Position numbers and translations under genes: made by a program. Shown here in pieces: positions 16,673 to 29,488 of a DNA stretch of 64,000 nucleotides; position 1 is the first letter of the stretch, and each line of letters begins with the position of its first letter. Location: contig CAIOGO010000004.1 in NCBI GenBank assembly GCA_903857865.1, forward strand, positions 62,001 to 126,000, read 5' to 3'. Under the pieces are notes generated by a model. The model did no database searches. It was not told the origin of the DNA and saw nothing but the letters and a program-made list of their open reading frames with translations. The stretch comes from an uncultured bacterium. GTDB taxonomy: Bacteria > Bipolaricaulota > Bipolaricaulia > UBA7950 > UBA9294.

Positions 16673-17896
16673 TCATCGGACTGAGGCCACGCCCGCCTTC
16701 TCTTCGACGTACGCCGCGAGGCCGGCCTTGAGGACTTCGACCGCGCGCACAAGCTTCGGCTCCTCCAAAACGTAGGCGAGCCGGACCTCGTTCGTCCCCA
16801 TGCCAGGCGTCGCGTAGAAGTCGGCGCCCGGAGCGACCATGACGGTTTCGCCGTCGAGTTGGAAGTCGGTGAGCAGGTACTTGGCGAACGCTTCCGAGTC
16901 GTCGATCTGCGGGAACTTGACGAAAATGTAGAACGCTCCCTCCGGCCTTCGACAGACGACCCCGGGAATGGACTGGAGCGCGTCGAACAGCGTGTCGCGG
17001 CGCGCGTGGAACTTGCGCACGATGGCGGCGATGTCCTGCTTGTGATGCGGATCCTTGAGGAACGCGACGAGCCCGAGCTGCTCGAATGTCGGCGGCGACA
17101 GGCGAATCTGGCACAGCTTGTTGACCGCTGCGTGGAGTTCCTTGTTGCGGGTCGCCAGGCAGCCGATGCGGGCGCCGCAGGCCGAGAGGCGCTTGGAGAT
17201 CGAGTCGACGAGGATAGCGTTCCCGGCCAGCTCGGGGAACGACATGATGCTCGTCGCCTCACCGTCGTACATCAGTTCGCGATACGGCTCATCCGAGATG
17301 ATGAACAGGTTATGCTTCAGGGCGAGCTTCGCGAGTCCCGCGACCTCGTCGCGCGTGTACCCGACGCCGGTAGGATTGGCCGGGTTCGAGAAGAGGATCG
17401 CTCGCGTGCGGGGCGTGATCAGCTTCTCGATCTCCGCCATCGGCGGCAGGTGGAAACCATCCTCGATCCGGGTTGTGATCGGGACGACTCGGTTGCCGTT
17501 CATCGTCGAGTGCCCGACGTAGTTCGGGTAGAACGGCTCCGGGATCAGGACTTCGTCCCCCGGGTTGCACGTCGCCTGCAGCGCGAAGCAGAACGCCTCG
17601 CTGCCGCCGATCGTCACGATCAGCTCATCGTGCGCAAGATGGATGCCGAGTTCGGCGTAGTACGCGCACATCGCGTCGATCGTCTCGGCAATGCCCATCG
17701 CCGGGCTGTAGGAAAGCACATCGACCTTCGCGTTGCGAACTCCCTCCATGAACGAAGTCGGGGTTGGAATGTCCGGCTGCCCGATGTTCAGGTGGTAGAC
17801 CGCGATGCCGCGCTTCTTGGCCGCGTTGGCGAGCGGAGTGAGTCGCCGAATCGGTGACCCTTTGAGAGACTTCGCGCGTTCGGAAATGCTAAGCAT
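16673..17896 (-). CDS. class I/II PLP-dependent aminotransferase
   Basis: A 407-residue enzyme of the aspartate-aminotransferase fold, transferring an amino group between an amino acid and a 2-oxo acid. LNIGQPDIPTP near residue 37, the FSNPANPTGVGYTRDE loop, ISDEPYRELMYDG with the PLP-binding Asp and Tyr, and SISKRLSACGARIGC with the Schiff-base lysine near residue 234 are all present. The substrate pair cannot be told from sequence. The start overlaps the end of the MBL gene by 8 nt, so the two are translationally coupled. It belongs to the ddl operon. Confidence 0.87.
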   Translation of the reverse strand: MLSISERAKSLKGSPIRRLTPLANAAKKRGIAVYHLNIGQPDIPTPTSFMEGVRNAKVDVLSYSPAMGIAETIDAMCAYYAELGIHLAHDELIVTIGGSEAFCFALQATCNPGDEVLIPEPFYPNYVGHSTMNGNRVVPITTRIEDGFHLPPMAEIEKLITPRTRAILFSNPANPTGVGYTRDEVAGLAKLALKHNLFIISDEPYRELMYDGEATSIMSFPELAGNAILVDSISKRLSACGARIGCLATRNKELHAAVNKLCQIRLSPPTFEQLGLVAFLKDPHHKQDIAAIVRKFHARRDTLFDALQSIPGVVCRRPEGAFYIFVKFPQIDDSEAFAKYLLTDFQLDGETVMVAPGADFYATPGMGTNEVRLAYVLEEPKLVRAVEVLKAGLAAYVEEKAGVASVR

Positions 17897-18530
17897 GGCT
17901 GAGAACCCACACCTCCAGAGTCTCGGGCAGCGTCGCCTTCGTCAGGTCGACGTCCGAGCTCCCGATGTGTCGCACATTGTCCATGGTCCGCAGAAACTCG
18001 TCCACCGGCGCGATGGGCCAGTCGGCGATCTGCTTTGTGCGGTAGTGCATTGGGAAGACCAGGCGAACGTCGGGGAGCTGGCGAACGACTCCCGCTGCCG
18101 TCGCTGCGTCGATGGTGTAGTACCCGCCGACAGGCGTGAAGAGCACTTGGACGCCGCGCAGGGCGGCGACCTGCGTCTTGTCGAGCGGCGCGCCGAGGTC
18201 GCCCAGATGAGCCAGGCGAATGCCCTCGAGAGTGAAGGCGAAGATTGTGTTCTGCCCTCGCTGGGAACCTCCGGACGCGTCATGCGACGAGGCGATGCCG
18301 ACGATCTCAAGTCCGCCCGCGCGGTGCGCCCCGACTCCGCGCACCGCGGCCGGCTTCCCCGACACACGGTCCACGGCGTTGTGGTCATGGTGCTCGTGAC
18401 TGACGGTGACCGCGTCCGCGGTGACGGCGGGAAAAGCGCAAGGCACCTTGGCGGCAAACGGGTCGGTGAGGAGGCGCCCCTCCTTTGCCGCAATGAGGAA
18501 GCACGCATGCCCAATCCAGGTGATCTTCAT
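17889..18530 (-). CDS. MBL-fold metal-dependent hydrolase (UlaG-like)
   Basis: A 213-residue metallo-beta-lactamase-fold protein of the UlaG-like, L-ascorbate-lactonase-related group. MKITWIGHACFLI is the typical opening, VSHEHHDHN the HxHxDH metal motif near residue 44, LAHLGDLGAP the next metal-binding strand, and FPMHYRTKQ the late histidine. The substrate is unknown. Its ATG overlaps the ddl stop (ATGA), and its own end overlaps the aminotransferase start, so all three are translated as a coupled unit. Confidence 0.85.
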   Translation of the reverse strand: MKITWIGHACFLIAAKEGRLLTDPFAAKVPCAFPAVTADAVTVSHEHHDHNAVDRVSGKPAAVRGVGAHRAGGLEIVGIASSHDASGGSQRGQNTIFAFTLEGIRLAHLGDLGAPLDKTQVAALRGVQVLFTPVGGYYTIDAATAAGVVRQLPDVRLVFPMHYRTKQIADWPIAPVDEFLRTMDNVRHIGSSDVDLTKATLPETLEVWVLSHA

Positions 18531-19480
18531 GGCTCCATCTCCTTGTCGGCCGTGGCCAGCATGCGCACGACGAGGTCCTCGTAGGTGATCCCTGCCGCCT
18601 GCGCCGACCTCGGCAGGTCGCTCATCGGGGTCATCCCCGGGAGGCTGTTCACCTCGAGCACGAACGGGGCGTTCTCGTCGGTCAAGCGCACGTCGACGCG
18701 CGAGTATCCGTAGCAGCCGAGGGCCTCGTGAGCCCGCACGGCGTCCGATTGGACGGCCTCCGTGACTTCGTCGTCGAGCGGCGCCGGGGTGAGGAACTCG
18801 GCGATTCCGTCTGTGTACTTCGCCTCGTAGTCGAAGAACCCGCCAGGCGAGCGAACCTCGACGATCGGGAGGGCGACGTGGCGACCATCGATTCGGAGGA
18901 CGCCGACGGTGAGCTCTCGCCCGGGGATGAAGGCCTCGACGAGCAGCGTCTTGAACTCCGCGACGATGGAACGCGCAGCGCGCTCGAGCTCGTCGGCATC
19001 ACGCACGATGTGCACGCCGAGCGTCGAGCCGGCATCGCGGGGTTTGGCGACGAGGGGAAACGAGAGCTGCCCGCGGACGTCCGCGAGGAAGCGCCCGAGG
19101 TCCTGCTTGCCGAATGCGAGTCCGCTGGGTGTGGGCACACGCTTCTGCAAGAAGAGTGCTTTGGACTCTCCCTTGTCCATCGTTCGGTAGCTGGCCAAAG
19201 CGCCCGAGCCGGTGTACGGAATGCCCATTACGTCGAGTAAGAGCTGCACGGTGCCGTTCTCTCCGCTGCCCCCGTGCAGGCACGAGAGGACGACGTCGAT
19301 GCCGGTGAGCCGGGGAACGAGGTCGTTCAACGTGTCAATGCAGACCAGTTCAGCGTTGTACCCCAGAGCGACGAGCGTCCGATGGACGCTCTCGCCCGAC
19401 ACAAGGGAGACAGCGCGCTCTGGGGAATCTCCGCCGGCCAGCACCGCGATCCTGCGGCGATCAGATGGCATCTCAGACAT
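18527..19480 (-). CDS. ddl: D-alanine--D-alanine ligase
   Basis: A 317-residue ATP-grasp ligase making D-Ala-D-Ala for peptidoglycan. IAVLAGGDSPERAVSLVSGE is the N-terminal signature, VLSCLHGGSGENGTVQ the substrate loop, FPLVAKPRDAGSTLGV the ATP-grasp lysine region, and FVLEVNSLPGMTPMSD the metal-binding C-terminal motif. It heads the minus-strand operon. The start is placed at ATG 19480 because a perfect-looking TATACT box lies only 7 nt upstream with no Shine-Dalgarno site, so the mRNA is probably leaderless; ATG 19486 and 19471 are alternatives. It diverges from the 16S rRNA unit. Confidence 0.92.
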   Translation of the reverse strand: MSEMPSDRRRIAVLAGGDSPERAVSLVSGESVHRTLVALGYNAELVCIDTLNDLVPRLTGIDVVLSCLHGGSGENGTVQLLLDVMGIPYTGSGALASYRTMDKGESKALFLQKRVPTPSGLAFGKQDLGRFLADVRGQLSFPLVAKPRDAGSTLGVHIVRDADELERAARSIVAEFKTLLVEAFIPGRELTVGVLRIDGRHVALPIVEVRSPGGFFDYEAKYTDGIAEFLTPAPLDDEVTEAVQSDAVRAHEALGCYGYSRVDVRLTDENAPFVLEVNSLPGMTPMSDLPRSAQAAGITYEDLVVRMLATADKEMEP

Positions 19481-19487
19481 AGGCATG

Positions 19488-19493
19488 AGTATA
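19488..19493 (-). promoter_or_regulatory. -10 box of the ddl operon
   Basis: TATACT on the minus strand, 7 nt before ATG 19480. No good -35 is seen at 16-18 bp. The position implies a transcript that starts at or next to the start codon. Confidence 0.55.
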
Positions 19494-19566
19494 CTCCAGC
19501 CCGCGACAGGTCCCACCATCGAGACACGCAGTGAAAGCCGAGATGGGAAAAGGATTGGACGCTTCC

Positions 19567-19595
19567 TTGACAACGTTCCGGGGGCCGCCTATACT
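19567..19595 (+). promoter_or_regulatory. strong 16S rRNA promoter
   Basis: Consensus TTGACA (19567-19572), 17-bp spacer, TATACT (19590-19595), about 95 nt before the mature 16S end. It is the best promoter in the window, as expected for rRNA. The spacer ends in a GC-rich stretch just before the -10. Confidence 0.85.
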
Positions 19596-19613
19596 CCCCG
19601 CTGTTGTTGGTCC

Positions 19614-19662
19614 TTGAAAAGTGGATAGCGTGGTAAGTGTTCTTTGCGAGCACACTGATCAT
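19614..19662 (+). other. 5' arm of the 16S precursor processing stem
   Basis: Bases 19614-19634 can pair with the trailer at 21289-21308 over 20 bp with one bulged T and one G-U pair; 19655-19662 (CTGATCAT) pairs with 21280-21287 (GTGATCAG). Together they enclose the whole 16S gene, as in RNase III processing stems of other bacteria. Confidence 0.75.
19638..19646 (+). promoter_or_regulatory. boxA-like antitermination site
   Basis: TGTTCTTTG resembles the rRNA boxA consensus (TGCTCTTTA) and lies in the leader between promoter and 16S, where NusB/S10 antitermination complexes bind. A nusA gene is present at 33.9 kb. Confidence 0.6.
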
Positions 19663-19690
19663 TCAGTGATCAACTCGAAATAGCGAATAA

Positions 19691-21253
<1,563 letters not shown>

Positions 21254-21279
21254 CTAGGGAGTACCGGGACCGACAACCC

Positions 21280-21308
21280 GTGATCAGAACCACGCTGTCC
21301 CTTTTCAA
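21280..21308 (+). other. 3' arm of the 16S precursor processing stem
   Basis: 21289-21308 is complementary to 19614-19634 and 21280-21287 to 19655-19662. The trailer therefore closes a long helix around the mature 16S and shows that the precursor ends soon after the gene. I see no T-run terminator between here and 21456. Confidence 0.75.
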
Positions 21309-21434
21309 CCTTCTTCCCCTCGAGCGTGCTGTTGTCCACATCACCGTGGGACGCTTGTACCCTTTTCGGAGCGTGAATCTTCCCCCGCTTCGCCATCCGT
21401 TTCCTCTTGCCCCACTCGTCCGCCCTGTAGCCTC

Positions 21435-21444
21435 TCACCGGTGA
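21435..21444. promoter_or_regulatory. possible operator upstream of the Crp/Fnr gene
   Basis: TCACCGGTGA is a perfect 10-bp palindrome immediately before the ribosome site of the regulator. It could be an autoregulatory operator; the half-site TCACC shares TCAC with Crp-type sites. Confidence 0.35.
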
Positions 21445-21456
21445 AAGGGAGGACGG

Positions 21457-22119
21457 ATGCTATCCACGGCCAGTGAGAAAGCGAGCTTCGCTCGGCTGCT
21501 GACGGATCTCGGCGATCTGGTGCACGTCGAACGCGGCGAGACGATCTACCATCCCGGCTCAGCAAGCACCTCCGTGTTCGTGGTCGAGAAGGGACGAGTC
21601 AAGCTGGCCTACCTCGACGAGAGCGGCAAGAAGCTGACGCTGTCGATCCTCGATCAGGGGGAAATCTTCGGCGAGATGTGCCTAGTCGGGGAGAAGTTCC
21701 GGAGGCATCTTGCGTCGGCCGTCGACGACACGATCCTGCGCTGCGTCCCACGGAAGGAGTTCACGGACGCGATCAGCACCGACCTCGACGGGTTGCAGCA
21801 ACTCGTGCGTCACTTCGCGTTACGAATGCGCGAGTATGAGGAGACGCTCGAGGACCTCGCCTTTCGCGACATCCAGGCTCGACTGTCGCGCCAACTGCTG
21901 AAGCTATCCGACGAGTACGGGGTGGCAACGAAGGAGGGAATCCTCATTGGGTTCCCGGTGACGCACAAGGAGCTCGCGGACATGATCGGATCTGCGCGCG
22001 AGAATACCACGCTCGCGCTCAATCGGTTCGAGCGCGAGGGGATCCTCAACAAGAGTCGCTACAGAATCGTCATCAAGAACGAAGCGGGTCTCCGCCAGAA
22101 GATTCAAGTCCAACAATAA
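21457..22119 (+). CDS. Crp/Fnr-family transcriptional regulator
   Basis: A 220-residue regulator. Residues about 15-115 form the cyclic-nucleotide-binding-type barrel (VERGETIYHPGSASTSVF, later LDQGEIFGEMCLVGE), followed by a long dimer helix and a winged helix-turn-helix near residues 170-195 (VTHKELADMIGSARENTTLA). Only two cysteines are seen, so an Fnr-type iron-sulphur cluster is unlikely. The effector is unknown. AAAGGGAGG precedes the ATG. It lies directly downstream of the 16S unit but probably has its own promoter, and is followed by a strong terminator at 22149. Confidence 0.9.
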   Translation: MLSTASEKASFARLLTDLGDLVHVERGETIYHPGSASTSVFVVEKGRVKLAYLDESGKKLTLSILDQGEIFGEMCLVGEKFRRHLASAVDDTILRCVPRKEFTDAISTDLDGLQQLVRHFALRMREYEETLEDLAFRDIQARLSRQLLKLSDEYGVATKEGILIGFPVTHKELADMIGSARENTTLALNRFEREGILNKSRYRIVIKNEAGLRQKIQVQQ

Positions 22120-22148
22120 TCAGGTCATCCCATCTGAGGCGATGACCG

Positions 22149-22187
22149 CGCGGCGCGGAAGGGCTCTTCTGCGCCGCGTCTTCGTTT
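22149..22187 (+). terminator. rho-independent terminator
   Basis: A 13-bp stem (22149-22161 with 22166-22178, one G-U pair) with a 4-nt loop, followed by a T-rich run (TCTTCGTTT). It lies 30 nt after the Crp-family gene. Confidence 0.8.
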
Positions 22188-22250
22188 CCACGAAGGGTCT
22201 CTGGCATGAGGTGGCGCCCTCCCGTCGCGCTCCTCCCGGCCGGCGGAGTG

Positions 22251-22279
22251 TTGCCCGTCAAGGTGCCCTCTTGTAGACT
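22251..22279 (+). promoter_or_regulatory. sigma-70 promoter of the WD40 gene
   Basis: TTGCCC (22251-22256), 17-bp spacer, TAGACT (22274-22279), 64 nt before the start at 22343. Confidence 0.6.
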
Positions 22280-22342
22280 CCGCCCCGCACCGGGTCGCTG
22301 AGTCTGCGTGTGGGTCCAGGGTTCCGTCAAGGAGGACGAGGA

Positions 22343-23371
22343 ATGAAGCGCGCTGCAACGCTGCTCGCAGTTCTTGGCATCGCAATCGCCGCCGGCGGTG
22401 CCGGGCGCACAGCTGGCGCGGCGCCTCTCCCGACGCTTGAGGCAATCACCGTGCAGAACGTGGGCAGGCTTGAGCTATTGAGAACCCTGGAGATCCCGGG
22501 CTACAAGAAGGGCGCCGTGAGCCAATGCAGCGTGGCCTTCAGCCCCGACGGCCGGCTGCTCGTCGCGGCGTGCGGCGAGAGCCAGGTGCCCGTCTGGGAC
22601 GTGCAGACGGGGTCCATCGTGCGGGTTCTCTACGAAACGCCCCAGCACATCGTCGCGTGTGCCTTCAGCTCCGACGGCCGGCGCCTCGCTTGCGGCGGCT
22701 TCGACAACGCCATCACGCTATGGGATCTCTCGACCGGAGAGACGACGGCCGGCTTCGGCGTGCATGCCGGCCCGGTGTGGGAGCTTGCCTTCAGTCCGGA
22801 CGGGCAGACGCTCGCCTCGTGCAGCCTGTCGGCCGACGTGCGCCTTTGGGACCTCAGCACGCGCACCATGATGTGGAGCTATTTGGGCGCGAGCAGCTAC
22901 CTCAGTGTCGCCTTTGCGCCGTCGGGCAAGACCATCGCATGCGGCGGCCGATGGGACGGGGTCAGCATCCTGGACGCGACGACCGGGCAGCTCCTCGCGA
23001 AGCCGAGCGGACCCTCCTACGCGCCTGTTGGTGACGTGGCCTTCACCTTCTCCGGTGACATTCTGGCTGCGGGCGCCGACGATCGCGCGATCCACCTCTG
23101 GGACGCACCTACTTGCCAGGCCCTCGGGACGCTCCAAGGTCACCGCGGCTACGTGAACGGCATCGCCTTCAGTCCGGACGGGGCTCTGCTCGCATCGGGC
23201 AGCCACGACAAGACCCTAGGGATCTGGGACGTCGCCGGGCAGCGGCTGCTCAAGACGCTAGAAGGCCACACCGCGCAGGTCCTCCGTGTTGCCTTCAGCC
23301 CCGACGGAACGCTCCTCGCGTCGACGAGCTGGGACGGGACCGTCCGCCTGTGGGGAGTCCCCGCACCGTAA
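22343..23371 (+). CDS. secreted WD40-repeat protein
   Basis: A 342-residue exported protein. The signal peptide covers about residues 1-27 (MKRAATLLAVLGIAIAAGG onward, ending near AGAA). Seven WD40 blades follow, each with the pattern VAFSPDG, then a Gly/Ser-rich strand and LWDL or IWDV; the fourth blade is weaker. It should form a single beta-propeller acting as a binding platform in the envelope. AAGGAGGACGAGG precedes the ATG. It is not fused to any kinase or protease domain, unlike many bacterial WD40 proteins. The partner is unknown. Confidence 0.85.
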   Translation: MKRAATLLAVLGIAIAAGGAGRTAGAAPLPTLEAITVQNVGRLELLRTLEIPGYKKGAVSQCSVAFSPDGRLLVAACGESQVPVWDVQTGSIVRVLYETPQHIVACAFSSDGRRLACGGFDNAITLWDLSTGETTAGFGVHAGPVWELAFSPDGQTLASCSLSADVRLWDLSTRTMMWSYLGASSYLSVAFAPSGKTIACGGRWDGVSILDATTGQLLAKPSGPSYAPVGDVAFTFSGDILAAGADDRAIHLWDAPTCQALGTLQGHRGYVNGIAFSPDGALLASGSHDKTLGIWDVAGQRLLKTLEGHTAQVLRVAFSPDGTLLASTSWDGTVRLWGVPAP

Positions 23372-23690
23372 GTCCGGCCTCGACGTGGACGCACATTGGG
23401 CAGGGCGCCGGCCCCAACGTCGGCCTCGTCTTCGGCGGATGGGGCTACATCAAGCTCCTCTGGGTCGACGCGGCGTTGCGAGGCCGGGGACACGGGACGC
23501 GTCTCCTCCAGGTGTGGAAGAGGAAGCGCTCCGCCTTGGGTGCCGGAACGCCCACCTCGACACGTATAGCTTCGAGGCGCGGCCGTTCTACGGGAAGAAC
23601 GGCTACGAGGTATTCGCCACGCTCGACGACTTCCCGCCGGGGCACCAGAAGCACTTCTTACGCAAGCGGCTGGGGACGGAGATCCGATGA
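23372..23690 (+). pseudogene. GNAT acetyltransferase remnant with frameshift
   Basis: Two adjacent frames together give the second half of a GNAT enzyme: GLVFGGWGYIKLLWVDAALR with RGRGHGTRLLQ in one frame, then VEEEALRLGCRNAHLDTYSF and ARPFYGKNGYEVFATLDDFP in another. The switch lies near 23512 in GGTGTGG, consistent with a 2-nt insertion or a 1-nt deletion. The N-terminal half of the fold is missing: the homology begins right after the WD40 stop codon. It is probably a decayed gene whose front was lost. Confidence 0.75.
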
Positions 23691-23799
23691 GCTTCCGCAG
23701 GCCTGCTGCTTCGTCGAGGCGGAGCGCGGTCGATGTGCGGTCGTGGAGGAATCCCCTAGGGATGGCGGGCGCCCGCTCGTCCTTTGCACCCGGCGGAGC

Positions 23800-23827
23800 T
23801 TGATCGATCGAGTCTGTCCTGTAGGAT
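23800..23827 (+). promoter_or_regulatory. promoter of the phosphofructokinase gene
   Basis: TTGATC (23800-23805), 16-bp spacer, TAGGAT (23822-23827), 70 nt before the start at 23898. Confidence 0.5.
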
Positions 23828-23897
23828 GTGAGCTGGCAGCGCGCCGGCCGACGATAGCCCGCGCGCTGGCGCCTCACAGAGGCTGGACAGGAGCGCG

Positions 23898-25115
23898 ATG
23901 GCGACGGCGATCAAGCGAATTGGAATCATCACGAGCGGCGGGGACTGCGGCGGCCTGAACGCGGTCATTAAGGGCGCGGCCTTGGCCGCGGAGAGGCACG
24001 GCATCCGCACCTTCGTTATTCCGAACGGGTACGCGGGGCTCTACAACCTGGTCGACTTCGACTGCCTCGTCGAGCTCACGCCGGAGCGTCTCGAGGGGGT
24101 TGAGGCATCAATCGCCGGCGCGGAGAGTGGGCACTCGCGCGTCCAGCTGAAGAAGGTCGCGGATCCTGGCAAGTACGATCGAATCCGCCAGGGCCTCGCC
24201 AAGTTCAGCCTTGACGCGCTCCTCATCAGCGGAGGAGACGATACGGGGAACGTGATGCTCGACCTGGCCGCTCAGGGCGTGCGTTGCGTGCACGCGCCGA
24301 AGACGATGGACCTCGATCTTCAAACCTACTCAGTCGGCGGGGACTCGACGATCAGCCGCATCGCCGACTACGGGCGCGATCTCAAGACCACCGGGCGTAC
24401 GCACAATCGGGTCATTGTCGTCGAGGTGTTCGGGCGCTACGCCGGGCACACGGCGTTCCGCGGCGGCATCGCCGCGGAGGCGGACGCGATCCTCATCCCG
24501 GAGATCCCCGTCGACTTCGACCTCCTCTACGAGCACATGCAGCGGACCTATTGGGGACGCATCGCCGCGAGCGACGTGCGCGCGGGGACGTACCTGACCG
24601 TTGTGGCCGAGGGGTTGACCGACGCTTCGGGCTGCGAGTTGGTCGATGAGTCGGCGGGCTGCGACGCCTTCGGGCATAAGCGGCTGGCCGGCGCCGGCAA
24701 ATATGTCTGCGCCGAACTGACGAAACGGCTCAAGGCCGACTCGGAGACGCAGGTCCGGATGCGCGAGTTCGGGATGTTCGTCGAAGATTCGTACGAGATC
24801 CCCGAGGTCCGTTCGGTGACCCCCGGGCATCTCGTCCGGTGCGGCGAGACGTCGGCCTACGATGTGAACTTCGGGCTCGAAGCCGGAGCCGCGGCGGTCG
24901 AGTTGCTCGTTCGCGGGATAGACGCTGTCACGGTCGCCGAGGTGCGCGGAAGCGCGATCCGCTACATGAAAACCGCGGAAGCAATCCGGCAGCGGCACGT
25001 CGACCTGGCTCAGGTCGCCTTCCATGAGAACCTGGGCGTCTGCTTCGGCCGTTCCCCGGCGAAGCTCAAGTTCGAGTTCGTCGCGCTCACCTCGCCACCC
25101 GAGCGGTACATGTAG
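23898..25115 (+). CDS. pfk: 6-phosphofructokinase, pyrophosphate-type signature
   Basis: A 405-residue enzyme that phosphorylates fructose 6-phosphate. GIITSGGDCGGLNAVIKG is the N-terminal nucleotide/phosphate loop. The two residues that separate ATP- from PPi-dependent enzymes are both of the PPi kind: GGDDT (Asp where E. coli has Gly104) and PKTMDLD (Lys where E. coli has Gly124); the catalytic aspartates of TxDxD are kept. VVEVFGRYAGHTA is the usual fructose-6-phosphate region. It is longer than the 320-residue bacterial ATP enzymes, as PPi types often are. AGGAG precedes the ATG. It converges on the pyruvate oxidoreductase across a hairpin cluster. Confidence 0.9.
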   Translation: MATAIKRIGIITSGGDCGGLNAVIKGAALAAERHGIRTFVIPNGYAGLYNLVDFDCLVELTPERLEGVEASIAGAESGHSRVQLKKVADPGKYDRIRQGLAKFSLDALLISGGDDTGNVMLDLAAQGVRCVHAPKTMDLDLQTYSVGGDSTISRIADYGRDLKTTGRTHNRVIVVEVFGRYAGHTAFRGGIAAEADAILIPEIPVDFDLLYEHMQRTYWGRIAASDVRAGTYLTVVAEGLTDASGCELVDESAGCDAFGHKRLAGAGKYVCAELTKRLKADSETQVRMREFGMFVEDSYEIPEVRSVTPGHLVRCGETSAYDVNFGLEAGAAAVELLVRGIDAVTVAEVRGSAIRYMKTAEAIRQRHVDLAQVAFHENLGVCFGRSPAKLKFEFVALTSPPERYM

Positions 25116-25124
25116 GCGCCGGCG

Positions 25125-25432
25125 GCTGAACGCTGCTGAGCATCGTTCAGCTAGGCAGAAGGTGCTAAGCCCCTTCTGCACTCACGTTCCTAGGCTATTG
25201 GGTCAGCCCAGCCGAAGGGCACTCCGCCCGCCCTTCGGCCCTAGCGAGTCGCCCGCGGGCGACTCGCCGTTGGCTGCTCGGCACTTCCGGCTCCGGCCAA
25301 AGCAGCTGGGTGAACAGGATGTAAGGCTGTTCAGCTAAGGAGAAGGGAGCAGCTGCGCTGCTCCCTTCTCTTCGCATGCCAAGTCAGTCGGCTACGCCCC
25401 TTCCGCGCAGGAGAACGACAGAGTCGTTCTCC
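25125..25432. repeat. hairpin cluster A: seven perfect inverted repeats
   Basis: Between the convergent pfk and pyruvate oxidoreductase genes, which leave no room for a coding region. The stems are: 25125-25132 with 25144-25151; 25155-25162 with 25172-25179; 25211-25220 with 25230-25239; 25244-25267 (24-nt perfect palindrome); 25311-25317 with 25327-25333; 25340-25353 with 25357-25370 (14 bp); 25410-25419 with 25423-25432 (10 bp). Each is perfect yet nearly all differ in sequence. Many are separated by CTAG or CTAA. One or two could serve as terminators, but only weak T-runs follow. Confidence 0.85.
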
Positions 25433-25451
25433 CTAGCCGCCTGGGTTGCGC

Positions 25452-29144
<3,693 letters not shown>

Positions 29145-29260
29145 TCAACGGACGCGAGGGAAGGCGTTGCGCGTTCGAGGGATGTCTAGATTCCCCAGAG
29201 ATGAGGCATAACCGGGACGTTGGAGGTTGTTCGGCGAACGCGAACGTATGGAGGCATCGT

Positions 29261-29488
29261 ATGATGAAGAGACTCGTGGTTGTAGGGATGGTTGTTGCAC
29301 TCCTCCTCGGCGTGGCTGTGAGCGTGCTTGCCGACCCGATTCACGTGGGTGGCGGGCCGAAGCTCACCAGCACCCCGATCCATGTCGGTGGCGGGCCAAT
29401 GCTTCTGGGGTCCCCGATTCATGTCGGCGGGGGACCGCAGCTCATGAGCGCGCCAATTCACGTCGGCGGGGGGCCATTGGCGGAGTAG
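29261..29488 (+). CDS. small secreted protein built of four 13-residue repeats
   Basis: A 75-residue product. Residues 1-24 are a clean signal peptide (MMKRLVVVGMVVALLLGVAV, cut near VLA). The mature part consists only of repeats: PIHVGGGPKLTST, PIHVGGGPMLLGS, PIHVGGGPQLMSA and PIHVGGGPLAE. The core IHVGGGP is invariant in protein, while its codons vary at third positions between copies, which points to selection on the peptide. GGAGG lies before tandem ATGs at 29261 and 29264. No domain known to me matches. It may be a matrix peptide, a metal-binding (His) peptide or a multi-core precursor peptide; this is speculation. No modifying enzyme is adjacent. Confidence 0.75.
   Translation: MMKRLVVVGMVVALLLGVAVSVLADPIHVGGGPKLTSTPIHVGGGPMLLGSPIHVGGGPQLMSAPIHVGGGPLAE
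29336..29485 (+). repeat. 39-bp tandem repeat, 3.8 copies, coding
   Basis: Copies at 29336-29374, 29375-29413, 29414-29452 and 29453-29485. Each encodes PIHVGGGP followed by a variable five-residue spacer. Confidence 0.9.

Noticed and set aside
21254-21456. search for tRNA, 23S or 5S genes after 16S
   Set aside because: No tRNA-like TPsiC arm and no rRNA motifs; the next gene begins at 21457.
25340-25370. hairpin A6 as a simple terminator of pfk
   Set aside because: It is followed by TTCGC rather than a T-run and is one of seven stems; a terminator role is possible but not the full explanation.
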